DNA of 64,000 nucleotides from Phyto melanocephala (taxonomy: Eukaryota > Arthropoda > Insecta > Diptera > Rhinophoridae), in the NCBI GenBank assembly GCA_941918925.1, contig OW799237.1, positions 92,725,015-92,789,014 of the forward strand, given 5' to 3'. Under the pieces are notes generated by a model. It had not been told where the DNA came from. It searched no databases and saw nothing but the letters and a program-made list of their open reading frames with translations. Made by a program: the position numbers and the translations under genes. This document shows positions 20,831 to 31,644 of this stretch, piece by piece. Positions within the stretch are counted from its first letter, which is position 1. Each line of letters opens with the position of its first letter.

Positions 20831-23079
20831 TTATCAAATTCAACTTTGTACTATATAATATTTGATCTAATAATGGCTCGCTGAAATTAAAAGTTTTTAT
20901 ATGGTAAAAGGAATGGTGATCCATATGATATGACACACAAAAACTTTTTATTTCACAGAACAAGAGTTGAGCCGCAGGTGGTCTTGATCGTCAGTAGATT
21001 ATTTTTTTCTTTACTTGTTTTAAACGTTAGTGTCAAAGTCCATACATAAGAAACAATTCTATTTCATCTCTCATTTATTTAAAATCCAAAATTTAATCTT
21101 CTATCTTCAATATACATATATAAAAATCAATGTGTGTTTGTATGTTTGTTTGTGCTTTATAGACGGTTAAACGGCTGGACCGATTTCCTTGAAATTTTCA
21201 CAGAATCTTTCTGTATGTCTGGAAGGAACTATAGGCTATACTTTGGTTTGAAATTGTAAGTGGGCGGGGTGCCACGCCCTATTAAAGAATAAGTATTAAA
21301 TATTATATATCACGAAAGTTAATGCAGCTAGAGTCTTCAAATTAGGTACGGTAAACTCTGACATCCACACAAAAATTTGGGTAAAAAATGGGCGTACTTG
21401 CAATATTAGGCGTGGTCACATGAATTAAATACTTAAATTCGTATATCTGGAAAACGATGTCGATTAGAGTAGTAAAATTTTGCAAGATCAACTTTGACAT
21501 CCAAATAAACATTAAGGCAAGAAATGGGTGCATTATCAATAGTGGGCGTGGCACCTGCCATATGAATTAAATACTAAAATTTGGGGTGGCGAAGCACACC
21601 GGGGATATAAAAATATAAACAAAAATTTTTGCTCTGAACTGCGGTTACTGGTGAATTAATATGCCTTAAATCATGAATGATAAAAACAAGATTACATTTT
21701 CTACCTGTTCATATACATATGTACATTTGTATTTGTAATACATTTTTGTTGTTTCTTATATCCATCCTTTGACTGGAATTATTGAAAGCAAAGTTGTATA
21801 TTTATTTTTCATTTATAAGTCTATTATCTTGGTGATAGACACTGTAGGTAGGTAGGAAAGGGGGATGCAGAAAGCAGTATCTGCCTCCTACACCCGAACT
21901 CGGAGACCAACGTGGTCCATTGCGTTACCCTTTATATAGTAAAGGTAGAAAAGAGAGAGAGGGTTGTCAAAGATATGATACATGAAAAAACAAGTAAGAG
22001 CGCTATATTTGGCCGTGCCGAATCTTATATACCCTTCACAACGTGTAGTCATGAAATAACAGTAGTTTGTGTCACCATTCATCCCATATGAAATACGTAC
22101 ATACATATATAAAAACATCCCATTGTAAAATTATTAATTCACGTATGTATGTTAAAAAAACGAAAAAAAAAAAAATTAAAAAAAAAATTTTTTTAAAAAA
22201 ATTTAAAAATAAAAATTTTTTAAAAAATTTAAAAAAAAAAAAAAAATATTATATATAATCATAATTATTATATATAAAACAAAAAAAAAAATAAAAAAAA
22301 AAAAATTAAAAAAAATAATTAAAAAAAAAAATAATAAAAATATAAATAATATATTAAATAAAAAATAAAAAAAAAAATCAAAAAAAAAAATTAAAAAAAA
22401 ATTTTTAAAACAATTAAAAAAAATTTTTTTTTGGCTCAGCTGGGATTTGATGCCACGTTTTCTCTAACCAGTATACATGTTTATACCCTTCACCTGTGGT
22501 GTACAAGGGTATATATAGCTTTGTCATTCCGTTTGTAATTTCTACAATTTTCATTTCCGACCCCATAAAGTATATATTTTCTGAAAGCTTATGAATAGAG
22601 GAGTCGATTAAGCCCTGTCCGTCTGTCCGTGTGTTGGTTGAAATCAACTTTTAGAAGCAACTATATGTTCCTCAGATCTGTATATGGTATCAATCTCTTG
22701 GAAATATCCAGGAATGAATCGCTATTGAAATTCAGCACAATCGCCCCATAACTTTCTGAGATATGAGCAAAAAACCACGACCACCTCGTTTTTTTTCACA
22801 ATTACAACGACAACATACATACATAGATACATGTAAAAAACATACCAAACAAAAAAAATTACAAAAAAAAAAAATATTAAAAATAAGAAAAAAAATAATA
22901 AAAAAAACTACAAAAAAAAAATTTTAAAAAAATTTAAAAAAAAATTTAAAAAAATTTTTTTAAAATTTTTCTAAAAAAATTTTTTGAAAAAATTTAAAAA
23001 AAATATAAAAAAAAAATAATAAAATATAAATAATATATTAAATAAAATAAAATAAAATTTTTTTGGCTCAGCTGGGATT
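20831..23079. repeat. Tandem duplication, unit 2 (about 2.25 kb)
   Basis: A direct second copy of 18575-20825. Here the sequence after CAGCTGGGATT continues normally into CGATGCCAC and the rest of the nested DINE-1-like elements. This shows that unit 1 is cut short at the junction and unit 2 keeps the ancestral right flank. Confidence 0.9.
21107..21606 (+). mobile_element. Short Helitron, GGGCGTGGC family (unit 2 copy)
   Basis: The duplicate of 18851-19350, essentially identical, with the same degraded 3' end (CACACCGGGGATATAAAAAT). Confidence 0.65.
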
Positions 23080-23576
23080 CGATGCCACATTTATTCTAAC
23101 GTGTACGTATGCACGTATTTTATATGGGATGAATGGTGATACAAACAATTGTTATTGCATGACTACACGTTGTGAAGGGTATATAAGATTCGGCACGGCC
23201 GAATATAGCACTGTTACTTGTTGTATATTGTTGTTGTAATGTTGTTTTTGTGAAAAAAAAAATCGAGGTGGTCGTGGGTTTTTGCTCATATCTCAGTTGT
23301 TTATGTACCGATGTTTCTGATTTTCAATACCGATCTACTCCCGAATATTTCTGATATTTTAATACCTTACCCGGGTCCAACCTATGTCGGGGGGCTTCAA
23401 AAAGTTGATTTCAACATACACACGGACAGACGGTCAGACTGACACGGCTTAATCGACACCCCTATTCATAAGCTTTCAGAAAATATATACTTTATGGGGT
23501 CGGAAATGAAAATTGTAGAAATTTCACACGGAATGACAAACCTATATATACCCTTTTTCACTGTGTGAAGGGTATA
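21989..23576 (-). mobile_element. DINE-1-like element, subfamily A, interrupted by a subfamily B copy
   Basis: The outer element, minus strand, has its tail at 21989-22140, the AT-rich stretch, then the tRNA-like cassette (about 22432-22480). Its head is at 23223-23576 and ends in TTCACTGTGTGAAGGGTATA, a subfamily A head. Between cassette and head sits a complete plus-strand subfamily B element (22482-23222). Confidence 0.7.
22482..23222 (+). mobile_element. DINE-1-like element, subfamily B, nested
   Basis: The head starts TATACCCTTCACCTGTGGTG and contains TGTGTTGGTTGAAATCAACT and GTTCCTCAGATCTGTATATG, which differ from subfamily A. Then come the microsatellite, the AT-rich stretch, the tRNA-like cassette on the minus strand (GGCTCAGCTGGGATTCGATG at about 23064-23085) and the ATTCGGC-hairpin tail ending TTACTTGTT. 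The order AT-rich then reversed cassette is opposite to subfamily A. Confidence 0.7.
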
Positions 23577-23599
23577 ATAATAAGTTAGTGGAAAATATA

Positions 23600-23880
23600 A
23601 TAGGAGAAAGAAAGAAATACAGATTCTCTACGAGACCCATTGCATGTTCACCAACCACCCGATCCCCATGATGAATCCGAAAATATTCCCCAGCTTGCAC
23701 TCCGAAACATCACCCATCTCATCGAGGAGTCGTTTACCTAACCACTTTAGCCTGTGATTCTGTAGCCTTGGGCAGTGACAATGTGTTTCACAGCTTCCAG
23801 CTCCTCCTCATCTTCACACATCCTACAATAATCCGGAGTACCGCGATCCCATCCACTACAATGCATTATTTAATGTCATA
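23600..23880 (-). pseudogene. Remnant of a LINE ORF2 C-terminal zinc-knuckle region
   Basis: On the minus strand, near 23870-23780, a frame reads WDRGTPDYCRMCEDEEELEA then VKHIVTAQG. This parallels the C-terminal knuckle CRLCEDPEELETVEHILCQCP of the LINE at 35542-37470, but the last cysteines are lost and stop codons follow. A short decayed non-LTR retrotransposon fragment. Confidence 0.6.
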
Positions 23881-24006
23881 AACACCGTGCCATGTGTGTT
23901 ATAATTATATATTAATATTTTATTCGAAAGATTAAAATTATTTTATTATAAGAGAAGGAAAAAAGTAAAATTTTAAAATAAGTACTATGATTGCCTAATT
24001 ATAGTA

Positions 24007-24357
24007 GGCCAATTCAAAGTGGTTGCATATCAGCATGCTTAAAATTTTTGTTAGTAATTTCCATACAAAAAAAATAATATGACTTTACTCATTTGTTTCC
24101 TATGTATAAGAAATTGTTTATGTTATACTTTTAACCATACTGTCTCTCAGAGAGAATTTCTTCGCTTCTCACCTCTCAGAGAGAATATTTTCTATTTTCT
24201 TCTTTCCTGTATACATACAATTTTTAACAGCGTCATCTCTGTCTTCTTTCTTGTATTAAATACATAATTAGTTAACAAAAGGTGTTCAAAGTCACAAGTC
24301 ATATTAATATGAATTATATGACATAGTACAATATGAGAGTCTACTTTGAATTGGCCC
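24007..24357. mobile_element. Inverted-repeat element, about 350 bp
   Basis: The ends AGGCCAATTCAAAGTGG (left) and CTACTTTGAATTGGCCC (right) are inverted over about 17 bp. The interior is AT-rich with a palindromic CTCTCAGAGAGAA motif repeated at about 24143 and 24172. It has no coding capacity, and no clear target duplication was found. Confidence 0.5.
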
Positions 24358-24918
24358 AGTTTCTTTGACTTGTAATATAAATAAAATTTCAAATTACATA
24401 TGAGTGTACCGATAAAGAATGCTGATGATGAAATCGTAGAACATATTAACGTTTTATTTAAAAAAAATTTTTCGAATAAACAGATTTAAGAATGCTAAAT
24501 TAAATGTTAAAGAATTTTTAATAGAATTTCGTATTTTCTTTTAAACATAATTAGGTAAACAGATTTAGGTAAACCCAAGGTAATTGGTTCCAGAGTTATA
24601 TTTACAAATGTCATGAAACATGTTTTATTTTGACATAACGATATATTTAAAAAAACTAGAGTTAACTGAATAATATTTAGCGTCCCCAAGTAAGCTTTCA
24701 TGTTTTGAGCAACAATTTTTAGTGGTGTAAACTATTTACTACTATAATCATTTAACGAAATCAAGAAGCTTCTCAAGTTGGTAGGCATTACGAATGAGAA
24801 ATGTAACTTCAAAAACATTATAGGAATGATGATTTAAGGATTTTAGCAAAAAGAAGTTATAGAAATATAGTGTACACGTCTATGTAAATATAAAATTATT
24901 ATCAACAAGTTAAATTTA

Positions 24919-25234
24919 TTATTTAGCATCATTTTCGGCAACAATATTTGGCTCATTAATTTCATTTTCTGTCAGCATTTGTTGTTTCATTTCCATGATT
25001 TTCGGTTTCGCCAATTGTATTGTTTTACGAAAATTACCTATTGCCTCCGTTAAATAAGCTCGCTGTTGTTTAACGTCGCTAATATGTTTGCGCAAAGCCA
25101 TATTCTCTTGTAAAACTTTCTCCAATTGTTCATTCTGAAAATTTATTTGAGCCTGTAAATAACGTAAACGATTCTCGTTATAACGCATGCGTATAGGGCG
25201 GGTACGTTCCCAAGGAGTTTTCGCATTCATGTTC
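24919..25234 (-). CDS. Nnf1/PMF1-like kinetochore protein, exon 2
   Basis: The second exon, residues 114-218 of the predicted 218-residue protein. It follows an acceptor TTTTACAG, and the split TGG codon is completed by its first base. It begins NMNAKTPWERTRPIRMRYNE, then a heptad-rich coiled coil (NRLRYLQAQINFQNEQLEKV, LQENMALRKHISDVKQQRAY) and an acidic tail ending AENDAK. In PMF1/Nnf1 a Trp-containing linker is followed by a similar coiled coil with an EN-L motif. An in-frame ATG in the intron would give a false longer start, but splicing is better supported. Confidence 0.6.
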
Positions 25235-25302
25235 CTGTAAAATATAGTGTTGTTGGTATTAATACACTTAAATTTGGAGTGTATAGCTATTGCAATACTT
25301 AC

Positions 25303-25643
25303 CATTTATGTCCCTCATAAGATTTAAATTTATCCTTGTACATTTCCAGCAAAATCAAAGCTTCAGATACGTTATAAGAATTCCAAAAACTCTGTAGAGC
25401 CTTAAGCATTTGCTGTTGTATATTGTGTCGTATAGTATTAATTATTTCATTTTGTCCCTTCAAAGCAATATTTTCTCGTTCCATAAGTATTTTGGCGAAA
25501 GGTTCCAAATGATCGGCATTTAATTTAGAGCACATATTTTTATAGAGCGTCTCATATTCTTGGAGTGCATTTACCCCAAAATCTTTGTGTCTGTTATATT
25601 TTGCTTCAACATTCTCTGGATAAATATCTGGGGCTTGCGACAT
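25303..25643 (-). CDS. Nnf1/PMF1-like kinetochore protein, exon 1
   Basis: Exon 1 encodes residues 1-113 plus two bases, from MSQAPDIYPENVEAKYNRHK to SYEGHK, and ends TG followed by GTAAGT. It joins exon 2 in frame over a 68-bp intron (25235-25302). The helical layout (an alpha-helical N-terminal half with LEPFAKILMERENIALKGQN then IINTIRHNIQQQMLKALQSF, a Trp linker, then a coiled coil) and the length of 218 residues resemble the Mis12-complex subunit Nnf1/PMF1, known in Drosophila as Nnf1a/Nnf1b. This is pattern-based inference, not a strong motif match. Another small coiled-coil protein is possible. If right, it binds Mis12 and CENP-C at the kinetochore. Its promoter faces that of the plus-strand transcript starting near 25.8 kb. 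Confidence 0.6.
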
Positions 25644-25819
25644 GTTTTTATTGAAAATTACTTTTAGCTTTAATTTATTACTTTGTGCTTTAAATTTACA
25701 GCAGCAATTATTTATTTCATTTTAAGTTTGTTGTTTACAATTCTAAATATAAAGCTAACAGCGTTGCCAGTCGTTGTGTTTAAGTCACTGTTGTAATTTA
25801 ATGTATTAAAACAAAGTTG

Positions 25820-26124
25820 CAATATAAAGTAGATTCGCTTTGCTTGTTACTAGTCGCCATTTGCAATTTGATTGAATTTGCTCGCGCATTTTTACTAGTT
25901 GTTTTTTCCGCTGTCTTTGCTTGTTTGTTGAAGCCGCATAAAAAATTTTATAGATTTTTTGCTAAAAATTATTGCAATCAGTATAACAAAAACAAAATTA
26001 TATAAAAGAATTATTACAGAAATAAAAAGGTGTTAAGTGTGAATATATACAAAAAATACAGATAAAAATAAAAACTAAAAAATATCAAAACCTTTGTAGT
26101 TTCGATCGAACAAATTATCTAAAG
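25820..26124 (+). other. Candidate 5' noncoding exon of a long plus-strand gene
   Basis: Less A/T-extreme than its surroundings and divergent from the Nnf1-like gene. It ends in TATCTAAAG followed by GTAAGT, a consensus donor at 26125. The next plausible acceptor exon on this strand is 32727-32869, which carries the presumed start codon. The 5' boundary is a guess; no TATA box or initiator was pinned down. Confidence 0.35.
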
Positions 26125-26340
26125 GTAAGTTCACATTGTTAAATAATTGCAACCAAAGGGGTGTAGATCAGAGACCTGCGCCGAACGGCTGACAGCCGGC
26201 TAAGCTGCGCCGCCGATCATTTTTGGCAGCCGCCGCCGCCGATATTATTTCGGCTAAAAATCGGCTTAAAGTAAGCCGCCGATATATTTTTTAATCAGTT
26301 TCTTGAATTTTATTGCTCAAATTATAACAATGTTTGTCTT

Positions 26341-27466
26341 AACAAGTAACAGTGCTATATTCGGCTGTGCCGAATCTTATATACCCTTCACAACGTGTAG
26401 TCATGCAATAACAATTGTTTGTGTCACCATTCATCTCATATAAAATACGTACATATGTATATACTGGTTAGAATAAATGTGGCATCGAATCCCAGCTGAG
26501 CCAAAAAAAATTTATTTTATTTTATGTAATATATTATTTATATTTGATAATTTTTTTTTTAAATTTTTTTTAAAAAATTTTTTAAAATTTGTTTTCAATT
26601 TTATTTTTAAATTTTTTTTTTGTAATTTTTTTTATTATTTTTTTTTTATTTTTAATATATTTTTTTTTTGTAATTTTTTTTTTTTTTGGTATGTTTTTAT
26701 ACCCTTCACACAGTGAAAGAGGGTATATATAGGTTTGTCATTCCGTGTGAAATTTCTACAATTTTGATTTCCGACCCCATAAAGTATATATTTTCTGAAA
26801 GCTTATGAATAGGGGAGTCGATTAAGCCCTGTCAGTCTGTCCGTCTGTCCGTGTGTATGTTGAAATCAACTTTTTGATGCCCCCCGACATCGCTTGGACT
26901 CGGATGAGGTATTAAAATATCATAACATAAAAAAATATCATTAACATACATACGTAAGCTTATAATTTTACAATGGGATGTTTATATATATGTATTTTTT
27001 TTATATGTATGTACGTATATCATATGGAATGGTGATAAAAACAACTGTTATTGCATGACTACACGTTGTGAAGGGTATATAAGATTCGGCACGGCCGAAT
27101 ATAGCGCTCTTACTTGTTTATATGTATTTATGTATGTATGTTGTAATTGTGTAAAAAAACGAGGTGGTCGTGGTTCTTTGCTCATATCTCAGAAAGTTAT
27201 GGGGCGATTGTGCTGAATTTCAATAGCAATTCATTCCTGGATATTTCCAAGAGATTGATACCATATACAGATCTGAGGAACATATAGTTGCTTCTAAAAG
27301 TTGATTTCAACCAACACACGGACAGACGGTCAGGGCTTAATCGACTCCTCTATTCATAAGCTTTCAGAAAATATATATAGTTTAAAAAAATGAAAATTGT
27401 AGAAATTACAAACGGAATGACAAAGCTATATATGTATACCCTTGTGCACCACTGGTGAAGGGTATA
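26341..27466 (-). mobile_element. DINE-1-like element, subfamily B, interrupted by a subfamily A copy
   Basis: The outer element, minus strand, has its tail at 26341-26460, the tRNA-like cassette on the plus strand (GGCATCGAATCCCAGCTGAG at about 26481-26500) and the AT-rich stretch. Its B-type head is at 27119-27466 (GTTGCTTCTAAAAGTTGATT, ending GTGAAGGGTATA). A plus-strand subfamily A copy is inserted at 26698-27118. The whole composite lies within the hAT element. Confidence 0.65.
26698..27118 (+). mobile_element. DINE-1-like element, subfamily A, nested and internally deleted
   Basis: The A-type head (TATACCCTTCACACAGTGAA, GATGCCCCCCGACATCGCTT) runs to about 26930 and joins directly to the tail (TAATTTTACAATGGGATGTT...GATTCGGCACGGCCGAATA...TTACTTGTT). 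The cassette and AT-rich stretch are missing. Confidence 0.6.
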
Positions 27467-27689
27467 AAAAGAGAAGAAATCTAATTAGCATAAAAATCGC
27501 TACATTTGAATAGAAAACAGCTGAATATTTACTATTAGTGGGTTTTAGAAAGAATGGAATATGAGAAATAATTACCTACATTACATCACTGGTACAAACG
27601 TTCGTTGAAATCTTTTAAAAGTTTAAGTTGTGTTTGAAGTAAAGGTAATTATGAGCGGAAATAAAAAAATTACAGGTTTTTTTTAAAAA

Positions 27690-27935
27690 ATGGAGAGAGA
27701 AGAAGACATAGCTTCCAGCTCGGACTCAGATCTTGAGTTAAATTCAATAGAGTCCGACATAAAAAATTACAAAGATGTATTAAACACAAAACAAGAAGTT
27801 AAAAATAAATCAAAAACAGTTTTAATAAAAAAAACAGCAGGAGACTCTCCTGTCTGGAGTTATTTTGGCCAAATGTTTATTAACGGGAAAATTATTTTAA
27901 TTCAATATTTTCTTTGCATACTGTTTTTTATTTGA
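27690..27935 (+). pseudogene. hAT transposase N-terminal fragment (start of BED finger)
   Basis: An 81-residue frame with an acidic Ser/Asp/Glu-rich start (EREEDIASSSDSDLELNSIE), a Lys-rich segment and GDSPVWSYFGQMF. S-P-V-W-x-Y-F-G/x is the beginning of a BED zinc finger, as found at the N-terminus of hAT transposases, but the zinc-binding Cys/His residues are absent and the frame stops soon after. Its position inside an element with hAT ends supports the reading. All catalytic parts are missing. Confidence 0.6.
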
Positions 27936-28120
27936 ATATCTAAATGTATATTAAATTCGATACATTTGAGCCGGCTAAGCCGATTTTTTGTATGAGCTGA
28001 ACAAAATATGGCTAGCCATTCAGATATCGGCTCACAGCCGGCTTTCAGCCGCCGCCGGTCTTTTTGGTAGTCAGCCGCCGCCGCCGTTCAAAATAATCGG
28101 CGCAGATCTCTGGTGTAGAT

Positions 28121-29078
28121 AGCCATAAAAAGAATGACGCGCTTTTCAATGATAATGCAATTAATTTATACATGTGTATTAAATTTGTTTTCAAAATTAA
28201 TATTATTTCTCTGGAAACACGTTATACAATGGTTTAGTAAAATAACATTTTCTTTTACAACTTTTTCCGCCAGCCTATTGGGCAGTCACTCATAAAACGG
28301 TATTCTTAATGCTCTACTGATTTTGTTTTTGTAGGTATTTAATTAATGTATGTAGTATGGTTGTGTGTATAGATTCCCGGGTTTTGAATAAAAATTATTT
28401 TCTTGTCTTGTGTGTTTGCTTTATAAATATCTCTGTTAAAATTGAGTTGATTTTATAAAAAGTGGTTTCTAAATTTTCTTCAATCATTTTTCTTTCCTTT
28501 TTCCATTATTTTCTGTATTCTATTATGATTTTTGTGCAGTTGATAGACCAACAAATTTTACGCATGCGTTAGTAGAAATAGGTCCAGAGTTGAACTATTC
28601 AATTGGAATATGTATGTAATCTTGATATTTTTTTAGATTTATTATTGTTGTGTTTTCTTTTACTAAAGTCTTGCAAGTACATTCACCTTTTTATAACTAA
28701 CCAAAAATCATATTAATTTTTTATTTTTATTATTTGCTCTAAGCTTAACGTTTTTTCTATTAACTTTTTTCTAATGTGTGCATTTATTATCATATTTTCT
28801 GTTGACTATATGTATTGAACAACTTATTAAAAAAAATCATAGTTTCCGTTTAAGTTGTATAACTTTTCATGTAGAGTCTATTCACGAGAGTTAAAACGGA
28901 GTATAAAATGCATAGGGGAACAAATCTAGTTTACCAACGCACAACCACATTAAAAAAGCTACATAGATTGAAAGAATATTAAAAATAGAAGAAAATTTAA
29001 AGGATAACATTGTCGGAAACACTTTGTTTTATAATTATAGATCTGTGAATGTTCATATAGATACATATACATACCTAT
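28121..29078. other. Intron-like AT-rich sequence
   Basis: No coding frame, delimited mobile element or RNA gene recognised. Confidence 0.5.
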
Positions 29079-29880
29079 ATATTTATTTATTTATTTACTA
29101 AATATCAATACAACGAAAGCCTTCATGGCCAATGAGATATGTATTGTACAATTTAAAACTATGCATAAATATATATTAATAAATTTATACATATAAAGAA
29201 AAAATAAGTGTAAAGAAACATTATTTAATAAAACAATGTATATAAAAAACTGAATAAAAGAAAAATTGATCGAATATTTAATTAGATGATTTGGCTCCCC
29301 AGCCATATAAATATTACCAAAAACATAATAAAAAATAAAACAATATATTATTTTATAATATATTATAACCCTATATCCAACGTAAAAATTAAGATTAAGT
29401 ATCATTAAAGTAATCCAATAATTTTTTCTTATAGGTATTAGAAGAATAAGAAAAAAGTTTAAGATCTCTAGGAAGCGGACTCCAGACACGGTGAACTCTC
29501 TTCACAAAAGAGTGATCAAAAATAGCTAGATGTCTCAGAGGAACAAGAATTTGAACATTACGTGCTGAGTTAATAAAAGAAAATTCATTAGCAAGGAACT
29601 TGGGTTTCCCAGATTTTATAACCTTGTAAAAGTGAAGTAACATACGAAGATTTAAATAATCCTTAAATTTACATTTCAAAAATATTGGAATAAGATTAGA
29701 GGTTCTATCGTGTTCTCCAATTCTAACATTAAATACGTAGCGTACTATTTTTCTAACAGTAGCCTCAATAATATTAACATTACAAGCCCATGTAGCAGAA
29801 AAAACTTCAAGCCAATAGTTAATACGAGACATGATAAGTGAAATAGCAAGTCGATTTCTTACATGTTGCGGCGTATATGC
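29079..29880 (-). pseudogene. 3' fragment of a non-LTR retrotransposon (RT C-terminus)
   Basis: On the minus strand, 29880-29395 encodes RNRLAISLIMSRINYWLEVF, ATVRKIVRYVFNVRIGEHDR, YLNLRMLLHFYKVIKSGKPK and HRVWSPLPRDLKLFSYSSNT, ending KKKLLDYFNDT. This is the pattern of the C-terminal region after the RT domain in LINEs. About 300 bp of AT-rich 3' UTR follow, ending in an ATAAATAAATAAAT tail (plus strand 29079-29094), a typical LINE 3' end. The 5' part, including the RT catalytic core, is missing. The clade is not certain. Confidence 0.65.
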
Positions 29881-30166
29881 TCTTAGTGGTGGACATTAGC
29901 ACATTAGCTTTGTACGCTGTTCTATACAACAAAATATTTTGATGTATCTACCTATTTATACTATATATGATTTCTATTCTCTATAGTTTTACACGCTGCC
30001 AAAGGAACACATGAAATAATTTTCGTTCCGTTTTTTATATTGTAAGAACTTTTTTTTCATTGAAGCCTAAAAAAAACTAATAGAAGACTGGACATTAATT
30101 TAGCACAAATTAAAAAAAATTATTTTCATCAGGGGGAAAAAAAACACAAATTATTTAACATAATAC

Positions 30167-30785
30167 TTAATACTTGGTAGGAAAACCCTTATTTTTAATG
30201 ACAGCGACACATCTACTAGGCATACTGTTCACCAGGGCCACGCATCTCTCCTGCGGTATTGCGTACCAAGCTTTATGTATCTCGACCACAAATCGTTTAA
30301 AGTTGTTGGGTTAAACGGCTTTAATATGTTGCTTTACATCATTCCATATATTCTCTATAGGATTGAGATCCGGTTATTGTGCTCGCCATTTTAACACGTT
30401 TACATTATTCGCTTCCAAGCAACACTTCACTACACGTGAAGTGTGTTTTGGATTGTTATTATGCATAAAGCGCCATCGAAGGGGCAAGTTTTCCTTGCAT
30501 ATGGCACCATTGTGTTAAAAATTATATTTTTATAAGCTTGTTGGTCCATCCGTGTCTCAATTTTGTATATGCGAACAACACCGCGCGCAGAAAACGCCGC
30601 CTAAGCCGCCCATTTCCACCACCATGCTTTACGGTATTTTTGGTGTACTTGGAGTTGTGCTGCATGTTTGAAAGACGCCATACATAACATTTACCGTCTA
30701 AATCAAAACGACAAAATTTTGATTCATCACTCCAGAGGACACTTTTCCAAAACATCATAGGCTTTTCTAAGTGCTCGCGTTGCTA
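30167..30785 (-). pseudogene. Tc1-like transposase pseudogene (C-terminal two thirds)
   Basis: The minus strand encodes MMFWKSVLWSDESKFCRFDL, CYVWRLSNMQHN and VKHGGGN. After frameshifts come RMDQQAYKNIIFNTMVPYAR, NNNPKHTSRVVKCCLEANNV, PDLNPIENIWNDVKQ and CVAVIKNKGFPTKY before a stop. This is the DDE core of the Tc1 family: first Asp in WSDESKF, third acidic residue in DLNPIEN. The second Asp (normally in an HDND/xPKHTS motif) reads Asn here (HNNNPKHTS). Frameshifts and stops show it is dead. Confidence 0.8.
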
Positions 30786-31644
30786 CGCCCCTTAATGAAA
30801 AAAAAAACCAAAAAAAAAATATTAAAAAGCTGATTGTTTTTGCTTTAAAATGAGTATGTCTACTACTCTAAAAAATATGAACTAGCCTTTAACTTTATCT
30901 TTATACGAAGTTTGACATTTTATAAGGAAACCTATTCAGTCTATCTCTTAGAACTCGAACAATCGCTTTGGGTAAACATTTTGGATGTGTTGTGTTATTA
31001 CATATAACACAAACCAATTACACGTAAAACTTGTAATTAAAGTGGATTGCTAAAACAAACCAGATTGTTACTTATTTCAACAATATTCGGGGGTAGTGAT
31101 CTAAATTGTATAGTAATAAAATCTCAGATATTTATGGGACAGAGTTCCCATAAAATTTGTAAGCATTGGTGTTTATATGATATTAATATGCATATGTTCT
31201 ATGAACTTTTTAAAAGCAATGCAGGGGATAAATTCTTGTTCCGTGAAAAATTAAATTTGCATATCATATCATATGGTGTCATACCTTTTACTGTAAAAAA
31301 TTGTTTTACTGTTTCTCATTTAATAACACTTGGTTGTGTTTAAAAAAGACTAATAAAAATATATCGAAAATATTAAATTTCTTTTAATCAAATTACTTCT
31401 TATCATTTTGTTTTTTGCATGAAGCGTATTTGGCCTTTCTTTTTATCATCTTTTCTAAGTCGCCTTTTTTGATGTTATAAATAATATGTATATAAATATA
31501 TTTGTTTTAATTTTTTTAAGCTAAAGATCACTTTTTTATATAAAAATTATTATTATTTTATTCCGATATTTCGCTACCATATTGGGTAGCATATTCAGGG
31601 AAAGTTTTTACAATTAACACAAATAATACGATTAAAAATATTAA

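Larger units (their letters stand above)
26169..28112 (+). mobile_element. hAT transposon, internally deleted, 8-bp target duplication
   Basis: GTGTAGAT lies on both sides (26161-26168 and 28113-28120). The ends are inverted: CAGAGACCTGCGCCGA and, reversed, CAGAGATCTGCGCCGA, the CAGAG start typical of hAT elements. Both subterminal regions are strikingly GC-rich, with many GCCGCCG and AGCCGGCT words (26186-26285 and 27966-28105). It carries a short transposase N-terminal frame (27690-27935), and a pair of nested DINE-1-like elements was inserted later (26341-27466). It is not autonomous. Confidence 0.9.

Noticed and set aside
25235..25305. Upstream in-frame ATG giving a 128-residue separate protein from exon 2
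   Set aside because: The extra residues are intron sequence; consensus splice sites join both frames exactly through a TGG codon.
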